This document shows positions 15,694 through 25,661 of a stretch of DNA of 64,000 nucleotides, in pieces; the stretch's first letter is position 1; every line of letters begins with the position of its first letter. Origin of the DNA: JADLGL01 sp963823045. GTDB lineage: Bacteria; Pseudomonadota; Alphaproteobacteria; Rhizobiales; Kaistiaceae. The stretch lies in assembly GCA_963823045.1 (NCBI GenBank), contig CAWGKA010000003.1, forward strand, positions 1 through 64,000, written 5' to 3'. Below the pieces are notes generated by a model that saw only the letters and a program-made list of their open reading frames with translations, was not told the DNA's origin and did no database searches. A program made the position numbers and the translations under genes.

Positions 15694-18600
15694 ATGGATG
15701 AGGTGATCAAGGAGGTCGGGTTTGTGCATCTTCGGGTGCACTCGGCCTATTCGCTGCTGGAAGGCGCGCTGCCTTTGAAGCGGCTCGCCGATCTGGCGGT
15801 CGCCGACAACATGCCTGCGCTGGGGCTTACCGACAGCGGCAACCTCTTCGGCGCGCTTGAATTCTCCGAGAAGATGGCGGGCGTAGGGGTGCAGCCGATC
15901 ATCGGCTGCCAACTCGCCATCGATTTCGCCGACGGGATGGAACTCGGTCGGCGAGGGCGCTTTGGCGGACCGCAGACGGCCAACCTCGTTCTCCTCGCCG
16001 CCGACGAGACCGGCTATCAGAACCTCGTCCATCTCGTATCGCGCTCCTTCATCGACACCGAGCCCGGCGGTCTGCCGCATGTCGTTGTCGGTGCGCTCGG
16101 CGATCACTCCGAGGGCCTGATTGCGTTGACCGGGGGTAGCAACGGCCCTGTCGATCAAGCACTGCTTTCAGGCCACGAAGGACCGGCAAGCGAGCGGTTG
16201 CTCCGTCTCGCCGGCATGTTCGACGGCCGCCTTTATGTCGAGCTGCAGCGGCATGGGCTGCCGGAGGAGATGACCGCCGAACCGGCGCTGATCGATCTCG
16301 CCTATCGGCATGGGATCCCTCTGGTGGCGACCAACGAGCCGTTCTTCCCGGCGGAGGAGGACTACGAGGCGCATGACGCCTTGATCGCCATCTCCGAGGG
16401 AGCGGTGATCGCCGAGGAGGGGCGGCGGCACCTCACGCCCGAACACTGGTTCAAGCCGCGTGCGGCGATGGTCGAACTGTTCTCCGATTTGCCGGAGGCG
16501 ACGGCGAGCACGGTCGAGATCGCGATGCGGTGCACGTTCCGGCCGGAGAGCAAAAAGCCGATTCTCCCGCGCTTTGCCGGCAAGGATGCCGATCCGGCGA
16601 CCGCTGACGAGCTTGAGGCCGAGGCACTTCGGGCCGAGGCGAAGGCAGGTCTTGAGCGTCGCCTGGCGGCGAAGGGGCTTGCGCCGGGTGTCGGGCGCGA
16701 GACCTATGACGAACGACTGGACTACGAACTCTCCGTCATTATCGGCATGAAATATCAGGGCTATTTCCTGATCGTCGCCGACTTCATCCAGTGGGCGAAG
16801 AACCAGGCCATCCCGGTTGGGCCGGGGCGCGGCTCAGGTGCGGGCTCGCTCGTGGCCTGGTCGCTGACGATCACGGATATCGACCCGATCCGCTTCGACC
16901 TTCTGTTCGAGCGCTTCCTCAACCCGGAGCGCGTCTCGATGCCGGACTTTGACGTCGATTTCTGCCAGGACCGGCGCGACGAGGTGCTGCGCTACGTCCA
17001 GGGGAAATACGGCGCCGACCACGTGGCGCAGATCATCACCTTCGGGACGTTGCAGGCGCGGGCCGTTCTGCGCGATGTCGGGCGGGTCCTGCAGATGCCG
17101 TATGGTCAGGTCGATCGTTTGTGCAAGCTGGTGCCGCAGAACCCGGCCAATCCGGTCACGCTGGCGCAGGCGGAGGCGGATGAGCCGCGGTTGCAGGCGG
17201 CGCGCGAGGCCGAGCCGATCGTCGGCCGTCTGCTCGATATCGGTCTGAAGCTCGAGGGGCTCTACCGCCACGCCTCGACCCACGCCGCCGGTATCGTCAT
17301 CGGCGATCGGCCGCTTGAGCAGATGGTCCCGCTCTATTCGGACCCGCGCTCGATCATGCCGGTGACCCAGTTCAACATGAAATGGGTCGAACAAGCGGGC
17401 CTGGTGAAGTTCGACTTCCTCGGCCTGAAAACCCTGACGGTGCTCGACGCCGCCGTGAAAGAGGTGGCTAAGCGCGGCATCGACATCAATCTCGCCGATA
17501 TTCCGCTCGACGACGCCAAGACGTTCGCGATGCTGGCGGCCGGCGAGACGGTTGGCGTGTTCCAGCTGGAAAGCGGGGGCATGCGGAGGGCGCTGGTTGA
17601 TATGCAGCCGGACCGCTTCGAGGACCTTGTGGTTCTCGTCGCTCTCTACCGGCCCGGCCCGATGGCGAACATCCCGACCTATTGCTCGCGCAAACTGGGT
17701 CGCGAGGAGGTGAGCTACATCCACCCGCGGCTGAAGCCGATCCTGGAGCCGACCTACGGCATCATCACCTATCAGGAGCAGGTGATGCGGATTGCCCAGG
17801 ACCTGGCGGGCTACAGCCTCGGCGAGGCCGATCTCCTGCGCCGCGCCATGGGCAAGAAGATCCGCTCGGAGATGGCGAAGCAGGAGACGCGCTTCGTCTC
17901 GGGCGCGATCGAACGGGGCCTGTCGAGGGGGGACGCGCAGGCGATTTTCGATGCCTGCGCCAAGTTCGCCGACTACGGCTTCAACAAGTCACACTCCGCG
18001 CCCTATGCGCTGGTGACCTACCAGACCGCCTACATGAAGGCGAACTATCCGGCCGAGTTCCTCGCGGCGTCGATGACGCTGGAAATGACGAACACCGACA
18101 AGATTGCGGAGTTCCGCCGCGAGGCGCTGCGGATCAACGTGGCGGTCGATTCGCCCTCGGTGAACCGCTCCGGCGCCACGTTCACGGTCGAAGATGGCCG
18201 CATCCTCTATTCGCTGGCGGCCATCAAGGCGGTCGGGCATCAGGCGGTCGAGCATCTCGTGGAGGTGCGTGGCGACAAGCCATTCACCGATCTCGCCGGT
18301 TTCGCCGACCGCATCAATCCGCGGATCATGGGCAAGCGGGCCCTGGAAAGCTTGGTCGCCGCCGGAGCGTTCGATGAGTTGGAGCCTAACCGGGCAAGGC
18401 TGTTTGCCGGCCTCGATCGCATTCTTGGCCGTGCGTCGCGCGCTGCCGACAATCTCGCCGCCGGACAGGATGAGCTGTTTGGTGGCTTGGCGGCGGAGAA
18501 GATCGAACTGCCTGACGTGCCGGTCTGGCTGCCTGCGGAGCGGCTGCAGCGGGAATATGCCTCGGTCGGCTTTTATCTGAGCGCCCATCCGCTCGATGAG

Positions 18601-19170
18601 TATGAGGCGGTTCTTCAGCGCCTCCGTGTGCAGCGCTGGGCCGATTTTGCCGAGGCGGTGCGCGGCGGGGCTGCGGCCGGCCGGCTTGCAGGAACCGTGA
18701 CGGGCAAGCAGGAGCGGAGGACGCGGACCGGGGGCCGGATGGGGGTGATCCAGCTGTCCGATCCGTCCGGGCAGTTCGAGGTGGTCCTCTTTTCCGAAGC
18801 CTTGGCGCAATATCGCGACATGCTGGAGGTGGGCCGATCGGTCGTCGTTCTGGTCACCGCCGAAGATCGCCCGGAGGGAATCAATCTTCGCCTCCAGGAC
18901 CGCCATGATCGGGGCGAAGCCGTTGAACTGCTTGAGAAAGCCGCCGACGGGCTGCAGCGTCTCCGCGTCTTCATTCGTGACGATCAGCCTCTGGCCAACC
19001 TGCAGAAGCAGCTGGCCGCGATGTCGGGGAAGGGGGAGGTGAGCCTTGTCCTTCTGGCGCCGGGGGAGCGGGAAATCGAGATCAGGCTGGGGGGCGGCTT
19101 TGCCGTGTCGCCGGAGCTGGCCGGGGCGGTCCGGGCCATTCGCGGGGTCGATCAGGTCGAACTCGTCTAG
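15694..19170 (+). CDS. dnaE: DNA polymerase III subunit alpha
   Basis: This is the replicative polymerase catalytic subunit, 1158 residues. Domains in order: PHP domain at the N-terminus (HLRVHSAYSLLEGALPLKRL, residues about 11-30), the palm with catalytic aspartates in PDFDVDFCQ (about 417-425), the finger and beta-binding regions, and an OB fold near the C-terminus (RRTRTGGRMGVIQLSD). The PHP motif reads HSAYS, with Ala where metal-binding homologues often have Asp, consistent with a structural rather than proofreading PHP domain. ATG 15694 gives the normal start. It lacks a close upstream partner here, unlike the lolD-dnaE order I expect in relatives. Confidence 0.97.
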   Translation: MDEVIKEVGFVHLRVHSAYSLLEGALPLKRLADLAVADNMPALGLTDSGNLFGALEFSEKMAGVGVQPIIGCQLAIDFADGMELGRRGRFGGPQTANLVLLAADETGYQNLVHLVSRSFIDTEPGGLPHVVVGALGDHSEGLIALTGGSNGPVDQALLSGHEGPASERLLRLAGMFDGRLYVELQRHGLPEEMTAEPALIDLAYRHGIPLVATNEPFFPAEEDYEAHDALIAISEGAVIAEEGRRHLTPEHWFKPRAAMVELFSDLPEATASTVEIAMRCTFRPESKKPILPRFAGKDADPATADELEAEALRAEAKAGLERRLAAKGLAPGVGRETYDERLDYELSVIIGMKYQGYFLIVADFIQWAKNQAIPVGPGRGSGAGSLVAWSLTITDIDPIRFDLLFERFLNPERVSMPDFDVDFCQDRRDEVLRYVQGKYGADHVAQIITFGTLQARAVLRDVGRVLQMPYGQVDRLCKLVPQNPANPVTLAQAEADEPRLQAAREAEPIVGRLLDIGLKLEGLYRHASTHAAGIVIGDRPLEQMVPLYSDPRSIMPVTQFNMKWVEQAGLVKFDFLGLKTLTVLDAAVKEVAKRGIDINLADIPLDDAKTFAMLAAGETVGVFQLESGGMRRALVDMQPDRFEDLVVLVALYRPGPMANIPTYCSRKLGREEVSYIHPRLKPILEPTYGIITYQEQVMRIAQDLAGYSLGEADLLRRAMGKKIRSEMAKQETRFVSGAIERGLSRGDAQAIFDACAKFADYGFNKSHSAPYALVTYQTAYMKANYPAEFLAASMTLEMTNTDKIAEFRREALRINVAVDSPSVNRSGATFTVEDGRILYSLAAIKAVGHQAVEHLVEVRGDKPFTDLAGFADRINPRIMGKRALESLVAAGAFDELEPNRARLFAGLDRILGRASRAADNLAAGQDELFGGLAAEKIELPDVPVWLPAERLQREYASVGFYLSAHPLDEYEAVLQRLRVQRWADFAEAVRGGAAAGRLAGTVTGKQERRTRTGGRMGVIQLSDPSGQFEVVLFSEALAQYRDMLEVGRSVVVLVTAEDRPEGINLRLQDRHDRGEAVELLEKAADGLQRLRVFIRDDQPLANLQKQLAAMSGKGEVSLVLLAPGEREIEIRLGGGFAVSPELAGAVRAIRGVDQVELV

Positions 19171-19195
19171 GCCGTCCGTGCCGCCGCTTTGCGGC

Positions 19196-19223
19196 TTGCT
19201 TCTGCAATATGGCGGCCCTATAA
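19196..19223 (+). promoter_or_regulatory. Candidate sigma-70 type promoter for rpsB-tsf
   Basis: TTGCTT at 19196-19201 and CTATAA at 19218-19223 are separated by 16 bases, a good fit to the alphaproteobacterial housekeeping pattern. It sits just after the dnaE stop and about 140 bases before rpsB. The implied leader contains the self-complementary CCCGCCGGCGGG at about 19256-19267, which could form a hairpin. A strong promoter is expected for this ribosomal operon. Confidence 0.45.
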
Positions 19224-19361
19224 GGCGCCCATTCCACACGCGGGGTTTAGGGTTCCCGCCGGCGGGCAACCGCCGACGATAATCCTTCCGGTGCCTGATT
19301 GGCTTGCGGCGAGAGCTGCGCCCCCGCGGAGGTCGAAACCGGTAAAGGAGCCGCAACGCGT

Positions 19362-20429
19362 ATGGCTACGCCTGATTTTTCTATGCGCCAGCTGTTGGAA
19401 GCTGGGGTTCATTTTGGTCACCAGAAGCACCGCTGGAATCCGAAGATGTCGGAGTACATCTACGGCGTCCGCAACAACATCCACATCATCGATCTCGCCC
19501 AGACGGTGCCGCTGCTGTACCGCGCCCTGCAGGCGGTGACGGACGTCGTCGCCGGCGGCGGCCGCGTCCTGTTCGTCGGCACCAAGCGGCAGGCGTCCGA
19601 GCCGGTCGCCCTCGCGGCCCAGCGCTCGGCGCAGTATTTCGTCAATTCGCGTTGGCTGGGCGGCATGCTCACCAACTGGAAGACGATTTCGCATTCGATC
19701 TCGCGGCTGCGTGAGCTCGACGAGCTTCTCGACGGCGAGGCGCACGGCCTCACCAAGAAGGAGCGGCTGTCGCTGACACGCGAGCGCGACCGCCTGGAGA
19801 ACGCGCTCGGCGGCATCAAGGAGATGGGCGGCGTTCCCGACCTCATCTTCGTCATCGATACGAACAAGGAGTCGATCGCCGTCAGCGAGGCCAAGCGCCT
19901 CGGCATTCCGGTCGCGGCGATCCTCGACTCGAATTCCAACCCCGACGACATTACCTATCCGATCCCGGGCAATGACGACGCCGGACGGGCGATCAACCTC
20001 TATTGCGATCTCATCGCCAAGGCTGCCATCGAAGGCATCTCCAAGGCGCAGGGTACCGCCGGCATTGATGTCGGCGCCGCGGTGGAGCCGGCCCCCGAGC
20101 CGACGATCCTTGAGACGGTGACGGCCAGCGTGGAAACGACGCCGGAAGCGGCCGAAGAGGCCCAGGCTGAAGAGACGGCGGATGGCGAAGGGACCGAAGT
20201 GCTGTTCACCGCGCCTGAGGGCGAGGCGGACGATCTGAAGAAGCTGAGCGGCGTTGGGCCCGTGCTTGAGAAGAAGCTGAACGCGCTGGGTATCACGCGC
20301 TTCACGCAGATTGCGGCGTTCACCGCCGAGGACGTCGCCAAGGTCGACGAGGTCCTCAACTTCAAGGGCCGCGTCGAACGCGAGGATTGGGTCGGTCAGG
20401 CGAAGGCCATGACCGAGGCATCCAGCTAG
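19362..20429 (+). CDS. rpsB: 30S ribosomal protein S2 with C-terminal HHH extension
   Basis: Residues 1-250 are a standard S2 (MRQLLEAGVHFGHQKHRWNP, then FVIDTNKE and AILDSNSNPDDI). The protein continues to 355 residues through an acidic, Glu/Ala/Thr-rich linker (about 235-288) into a helix-hairpin-helix type module (about 289-350, LKKLSGVGPVLEKKLNALGI). Similar modules occur on NuoE and L21 in Rhizobiales, as I recall. ATG 19362 has an AAAGGAG ribosome site; an in-frame ATG at 19299 lacks family sequence. tsf follows, with a stable hairpin in between. Confidence 0.96.
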   Translation: MATPDFSMRQLLEAGVHFGHQKHRWNPKMSEYIYGVRNNIHIIDLAQTVPLLYRALQAVTDVVAGGGRVLFVGTKRQASEPVALAAQRSAQYFVNSRWLGGMLTNWKTISHSISRLRELDELLDGEAHGLTKKERLSLTRERDRLENALGGIKEMGGVPDLIFVIDTNKESIAVSEAKRLGIPVAAILDSNSNPDDITYPIPGNDDAGRAINLYCDLIAKAAIEGISKAQGTAGIDVGAAVEPAPEPTILETVTASVETTPEAAEEAQAEETADGEGTEVLFTAPEGEADDLKKLSGVGPVLEKKLNALGITRFTQIAAFTAEDVAKVDEVLNFKGRVEREDWVGQAKAMTEASS

Positions 20430-20441
20430 GCACTGCTCGTA

Positions 20442-20459
20442 CCGGCGCTACGGCGCCGG
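20442..20459 (+). promoter_or_regulatory. UACG-tetraloop hairpin between rpsB and tsf
   Basis: CCGGCGC (20442-20448) pairs perfectly with GCGCCGG (20453-20459) around a TACG loop closed by C-G, the very stable UNCG tetraloop class. No T run follows, so it is unlikely to be a full terminator. It may set relative rpsB/tsf levels through processing, partial attenuation or 3'-end protection; that role is inference. Confidence 0.55.
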
Positions 20460-20491
20460 CGACAAACGGACATTCACGGAAGGCTATTGCC

Positions 20492-21418
20492 ATGACCATT
20501 TCGGCTGCGACCGTCAAAGAGCTGCGCGACAAGACCGGCGCGGGCATGATGGACTGCAAGAACGCGCTGACCGAGACCGGCGGCGACGTCGAGGCGGCGA
20601 TCGACTGGCTGCGCGCGAAGGGCCTCGCGAAGGCCGCCAAGAAGGCGGGCCGCGTTGCCGCCGACGGCCTCATCGGTGTTGCCGTGGACGGCAACAATGC
20701 GGTGTTGGTCGAGGTGAACTCGGAGACCGACTTCGTCGCCCGGAACGAGCAGTTCCAGGCGCTCGTGTCCAAGGTGGCGGAAGTGGCCCTCGGCACCGAT
20801 GGCGATGTCGCCTCGGTGCGCGCGGCTCCGTTCCCGGGCACCGGCCGCACCGTCGAAGAAGAGATCCAGGAAGCGATTGCGACCATCGGCGAGAACATTC
20901 ACCTGCGCCGCGCGACCAAGCTTCACGTCAATGAGGGCGTTGTCGCCAGCTATGTGCACGGCCAGGTGGCGCCCGGCCTCGGCACGATTGGCGTGCTCGT
21001 CGCCGTGAAGACGTCGGGCGACGCTGAGAAGGCGGCCCAGATCGGCCGCCAGGTGGCGATGCATGTGGCTGCCGCCAGCCCGCTGTCGCTGACGGTCGAT
21101 GACCTCGACCCGACCGTGGTCGAGCGAGAGCGGACGGTGTTCGCCGAGCAGGCGCGCGAGTTCGGCAAGCCGGAAGCGATCATCGACAAGATGGTCGAGG
21201 GACGTCTCCGCAAGTTCTACGAGGAGACCGTGCTCCTGTCGCAGGCCTTCGTCATCAATCCTGACATCTCGGTCGAGGCCGCGGTGAAGGAAGCCGAAGG
21301 CGATGTCGGCGCACCGCTCACGGTGACGGGTTTCACCGTCTTCCGCCTCGGCGAAGGCGTCGAGAAGGAAGAGACGGATTTCGCCGCCGAAGTGGCGGCG
21401 GCGGCCGCGGGCCGCTAG
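20492..21418 (+). CDS. tsf: Elongation factor Ts
   Basis: EF-Ts is the nucleotide exchange factor for EF-Tu. The 308-residue product has the N-terminal UBA-like domain (VKELRDKTGAGMMDCKNALT, residues about 7-26) and the nucleotide-exchange motif NSETDFVARNEQF (about 75-87). ATG 20492 was chosen because the in-frame upstream ATG overlaps rpsB and adds non-family sequence. It is co-oriented with rpsB and pyrH. Confidence 0.97.
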   Translation: MTISAATVKELRDKTGAGMMDCKNALTETGGDVEAAIDWLRAKGLAKAAKKAGRVAADGLIGVAVDGNNAVLVEVNSETDFVARNEQFQALVSKVAEVALGTDGDVASVRAAPFPGTGRTVEEEIQEAIATIGENIHLRRATKLHVNEGVVASYVHGQVAPGLGTIGVLVAVKTSGDAEKAAQIGRQVAMHVAAASPLSLTVDDLDPTVVERERTVFAEQAREFGKPEAIIDKMVEGRLRKFYEETVLLSQAFVINPDISVEAAVKEAEGDVGAPLTVTGFTVFRLGEGVEKEETDFAAEVAAAAAGR

Positions 21419-21517
21419 CCGCCGCTTTCAGCTGAGGCTGCGGCCGGCCGCGCCGGTGACAAGGGCGGCTGCCTCGTGTAGTCAGCCGCGAAGGCACAAC
21501 AAGGATGGCGGCAGGCG

Positions 21518-22240
21518 ATGGCTCAGGAGCTCCGATTTCGTAGGGTGCTCCTGAAGGTTTCGGGCGAAGCGCTGCTCGGCGATCAGGCCTTCGGCATCGA
21601 CAAGAACGTCATCGACCGGATTGCCGCGGAAGTCGGCGAAGCGGTCGGCCTCGGTATCGAAGTTGGCGTCGTCATCGGCGGCGGAAATATCTTTCGCGGC
21701 ATGGAGATAGCGGGCGCGGACGGCAACCGCGTTGCCGCCGATCACATGGGCATGCTCGCCACGGTGATGAATGCCATCGCCTTCCATGAAGGCCTGCAGC
21801 GGCAGGATATTGCGGCCCGTATCTTCTCGGCCGTCGCCATGCCCACGATTTGCGAGACCTTCACCCAGCAGCGCGCCGAACAGGCGATGCGGCGGGGTAG
21901 GGTGGCGATCTTCGCCGGCGGCACGGGCAACCCGTTCTTCACCACCGATTCGGGGGCCGCGCTTCGCGCTGCCGAGATGGGGTGCGATGCCCTGTTCAAG
22001 GGAACACAGGTCGATGGCGTCTATTCCGCGGACCCGCGCAAGGATCCGAATGCGACGCGGTTCGACCGGCTGACGCATGACGAGGTCCTGGCCAAGGGGC
22101 TCCAGGTGATGGATGCCGCCGCCGTGGCGCTTGCCCGCGATAACGGTATTCCGGTAATCGTCTTCTCCATTCATGAGCCCGGTGCTTTCGTCGATATTCT
22201 GAAAGGGTCGGGCCGGGCGACCATCGTCGCCGATCGGTAG
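21518..22240 (+). CDS. pyrH: UMP kinase
   Basis: This enzyme phosphorylates UMP to UDP in pyrimidine synthesis. It is a hexameric amino-acid-kinase family member, not a P-loop kinase. The 240 residues include RVLLKVSGEALLG (about 8-20), VVIGGGNIFRG (about 51-61) and AIFAGGTGNPFFTTDSGAAL (about 130-149), all diagnostic. It lies in the conserved rpsB-tsf-pyrH-frr order. Confidence 0.97.
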   Translation: MAQELRFRRVLLKVSGEALLGDQAFGIDKNVIDRIAAEVGEAVGLGIEVGVVIGGGNIFRGMEIAGADGNRVAADHMGMLATVMNAIAFHEGLQRQDIAARIFSAVAMPTICETFTQQRAEQAMRRGRVAIFAGGTGNPFFTTDSGAALRAAEMGCDALFKGTQVDGVYSADPRKDPNATRFDRLTHDEVLAKGLQVMDAAAVALARDNGIPVIVFSIHEPGAFVDILKGSGRATIVADR

Positions 22241-22287
22241 CCCCGCGCGGGCATTGCCGGCGCAACAAGCTGCCGCGGGAGGGAATA

Positions 22288-22836
22288 ATGGATCTTGAGG
22301 ACATCAAGCGCCGCATGCATGGCGCGATCGCGGCGCTGGCAGGCGAATTCGGCGGCCTGAGAACCGGCCGCGCGTCGGCGGCGCTCCTCGATCCGATCAT
22401 GGTCGAGACCTATGGCACGATGATGCCAGTGAACCAGTTGGCCACCGTCAGCGTGCCGGAATCGCGCATGATTTCCGTGCAGGTCTGGGACAAGTCATCG
22501 GTCGGGGCCGTCGAGCGCGCGATCAGAGAGTCGGATCTCGGCCTCAACCCGATCACGGAAGGCCAGTTGCTGCGCATCCCGATCCCGGAGCTCAACGAGG
22601 AGCGCCGTCACGAATTGGTCAAGGTGGCGCACAAATATGCCGAGCAGGCCCGAGTTGCCGTCAGGCACGTTCGGCGTGACGGCATGGAGGCGGCGAAGCG
22701 CGAGGAGAAGGACGGCGATGTCAGCCAGGACGAGCTCCACGCGCTCCACGACCGAGTGCAGAAACTGACGGACGAGCACATCGCAGAGATCGATTCGATG
22801 CTCGCCGCAAAGGAATCCGAAATCCTTCAAGTGTAA
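22288..22836 (+). CDS. frr: Ribosome recycling factor
   Basis: With EF-G, this factor splits post-termination ribosomes. It is 182 residues, slightly short for the family. It shows the GLRTGRASAALLDPIMVETYG segment near residues 24-44 and the C-terminal RRDGMEAAKREEKDGDVSQD helix region. It follows pyrH on the same strand and uppS begins 3 bases after it. Confidence 0.97.
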   Translation: MDLEDIKRRMHGAIAALAGEFGGLRTGRASAALLDPIMVETYGTMMPVNQLATVSVPESRMISVQVWDKSSVGAVERAIRESDLGLNPITEGQLLRIPIPELNEERRHELVKVAHKYAEQARVAVRHVRRDGMEAAKREEKDGDVSQDELHALHDRVQKLTDEHIAEIDSMLAAKESEILQV

Positions 22837-22839
22837 GGG

Positions 22840-23606
<767 letters not shown>

Positions 23607-23610
<4 letters not shown>

Positions 23611-24443
23611 CCGAAGGCTCCTCCTCGGCTCCCCGCGGCGTCTTCGCTTCGTCCGAATTGAGGTCGCGCGTCGTCTGGGGCGTGATCATGGCCGTGGTGG
23701 CGATCGGCGGGGTCGCCGTCGGCGGCTGGCCGATGACGATCGGCATCGCCGTGATTGTCGCCATTGTTGCCTGGGAATGGTCGAGTGTGACGCGGACGGG
23801 ATCGGTCGCCATGGCCGAGATCGCCGCAATTGCCGCGATTGCCGTCATTCTCACAGGCGCCGACCAATTGGCGCTAGCCGTGGGTCTGGTCGTCGTCGGC
23901 GCGATCGGTGTCGGCCTCTGGCAGCGCTCGGGCTGGATCGCCTCAGGTGTCGTCTACGCTTCCGGCCTCGGCATCGCGCTCGTGGCGCTGCGGGCAGATC
24001 CGCTGCTTGGCATGAAGGCCGTGTTCTTCGTGTTCGCGGTGGTTTGGGGCACCGACGTCGCAGCCTATGTCGCCGGGCGTACGTTCAAGGGCCCAAAGCT
24101 CTGGCCAGCCGTGTCACCCAACAAGACCTGGTCCGGCGCGATAGGCGGCGCACTTGCCGCGGTTGTGTGCGGCCTCGTTGCCGCCCTGATCATGAACGTG
24201 CCGGTGACGATGCTTTTGGCACTGGTCGCGTTCGCCTTGTCGATCATCTCGCAGGGCGGAGATCTGTTCGAATTGTCAGTGAAGCGCCATTTCGAAGTCA
24301 AGGATGCCAGCAACCTCATTCCGGGGCATGGTGGGCTGATGGACCGCGTTGACGCGCTCGCCTTCGCCGCGATAGCCGCGGGGCTCGTCGGGTGGGTCCA
24401 TTCCGGCGCCGCCGATCTCGGCCAAGGACTGCTTTTGTGGTGA
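23607..24443 (+). CDS. cdsA: Phosphatidate cytidylyltransferase
   Basis: This enzyme makes CDP-diacylglycerol from phosphatidate and CTP, the branch point for phospholipids. It is a 278-residue polytopic membrane protein with the family signature SVKRHFEVKDASNLIPGHGG followed by LMDRVD near residues 223-248. Translation appears to start at TTG 23607, which overlaps the uppS stop (TTGA). No ATG lies close enough to preserve the N-terminus. dxr overlaps the far end. Confidence 0.95.
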
Positions 24444-25660
24444 ACCAAGCGGTGATCGAAGGCAATCGACGGCGCGTCAGCCTGTTTGGCGCAACGGGCT
24501 CGATCGGCGCAAGCACGCTCAACCTGCTGCGCCGCTATCCGGAGTTGTTCGAGGTCGAGGTCGTCGCAGCAGCCCGTGACGCGGAGGGGCTCGCCCGAGC
24601 GGCGCTTGAAGTCAGCGCCAAACTGGCGGTGATCGACGATCCTGCCGCTCTGCCGGCATTGCGTGAGGCGCTCGCCGGCAGCGGCATCGAGACGGCGGCG
24701 GGGTCTGACGCGATGATCGAGGCCGCGAGCCGGCCGGTCGACTTGGTCGTGGCCGCGATCATCGGAGCGGCGGGCCTTGCACCGACGCTGGCCGCCATCG
24801 AGGCGGGCGCCAATGTCGCCCTCGCCAACAAGGAATGCCTCGTGTCGGCGGGCGATCTGTTCATGTCGGCGGTGCGGCGGAAGGGCGTGAAGCTGCTGCC
24901 GGTCGATTCGGAGCACAACGCGATCTTCCAGGCGCTAGGCGCCGGCGGAACCGAGGACGTCGATCGCATCATATTGACCGCGTCGGGTGGGCCGTTTCGG
25001 GGATGGACCCTCGAGCAACTCGAGCATGCAACGCCGGAACAAGCGGCAGCGCATCCGAACTGGTCCATGGGCAAGAAGATCAGCGTCGATTCAGCGACGC
25101 TGCTCAACAAGGGGCTCGAACTTATCGAGGCGCATCATCTCTTCGCCGTGGCCGGCGACCGGCTCGACGTCCTGATCCACCCGCAGTCGATCGTGCACGG
25201 GCTTGTGGCGTATCGCGACGGTTCCGTCGTCTCGCAGATGAGCGTCACCGACATGCGGGTTCCGCTCGGCTATTGCCTTTGGTGGCCGCAGCGACGCTCA
25301 GCCCCGGCCAAGAAGCTCGACCTCGTTTCCCTGCATACGCTGACCTTCGAGGAACCGGATCGTGAGCGATTCCCTGGCCTTAGGGTGGCCAGGAGCGCTC
25401 TTGAAGCGGGCGGGGCAGCGACCAATATCCTCAACGCGGCCAACGAGATCGCGGTCGACGCGTTCCTTCATGGCCGGATCGGCTTCCTCGATATTGTCGC
25501 ATTGGCGGAGGATGTGTTGGCGACAGCGGCCGGCCTCGACCTGCCGGCGTCGCCGCAGAGCCTCGACGATGCACTTGCCATTGATGCCGAAGGTCGAAGA
25601 CTGGCGCGCGACAGTGTCGAGCGCTTTGGCGCCAAACGCCGCCGTAAGGAGATGATCTGA
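24440..25660 (+). CDS. dxr: 1-deoxy-D-xylulose 5-phosphate reductoisomerase
   Basis: This NADPH-dependent enzyme catalyses the second step of the MEP isoprenoid pathway, giving MEP. The N-terminal Rossmann motif SLFGATGSIGASTLNLLRRY and the metal/substrate segments LLPVDSEHNAIFQ and WSMGKKISVDSATLLNKGLE are present; length is 406 residues. GTG 24440 overlaps the cdsA stop (GTGA) and fits best. An upstream ATG at 24392 lies inside cdsA and adds an arginine-rich stretch. It works with ispDF at 59.3 kb. Confidence 0.95.
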   Translation: MNQAVIEGNRRRVSLFGATGSIGASTLNLLRRYPELFEVEVVAAARDAEGLARAALEVSAKLAVIDDPAALPALREALAGSGIETAAGSDAMIEAASRPVDLVVAAIIGAAGLAPTLAAIEAGANVALANKECLVSAGDLFMSAVRRKGVKLLPVDSEHNAIFQALGAGGTEDVDRIILTASGGPFRGWTLEQLEHATPEQAAAHPNWSMGKKISVDSATLLNKGLELIEAHHLFAVAGDRLDVLIHPQSIVHGLVAYRDGSVVSQMSVTDMRVPLGYCLWWPQRRSAPAKKLDLVSLHTLTFEEPDRERFPGLRVARSALEAGGAATNILNAANEIAVDAFLHGRIGFLDIVALAEDVLATAAGLDLPASPQSLDDALAIDAEGRRLARDSVERFGAKRRRKEMI

Positions 25661-25661
25661 C

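Noticed and set aside
15212..16158. Minus-strand open frames of 153 and 222 codons upstream of and across the dnaE start
   Set aside because: No ribosome site or family resemblance, and the second is antisense to the PHP domain of dnaE.
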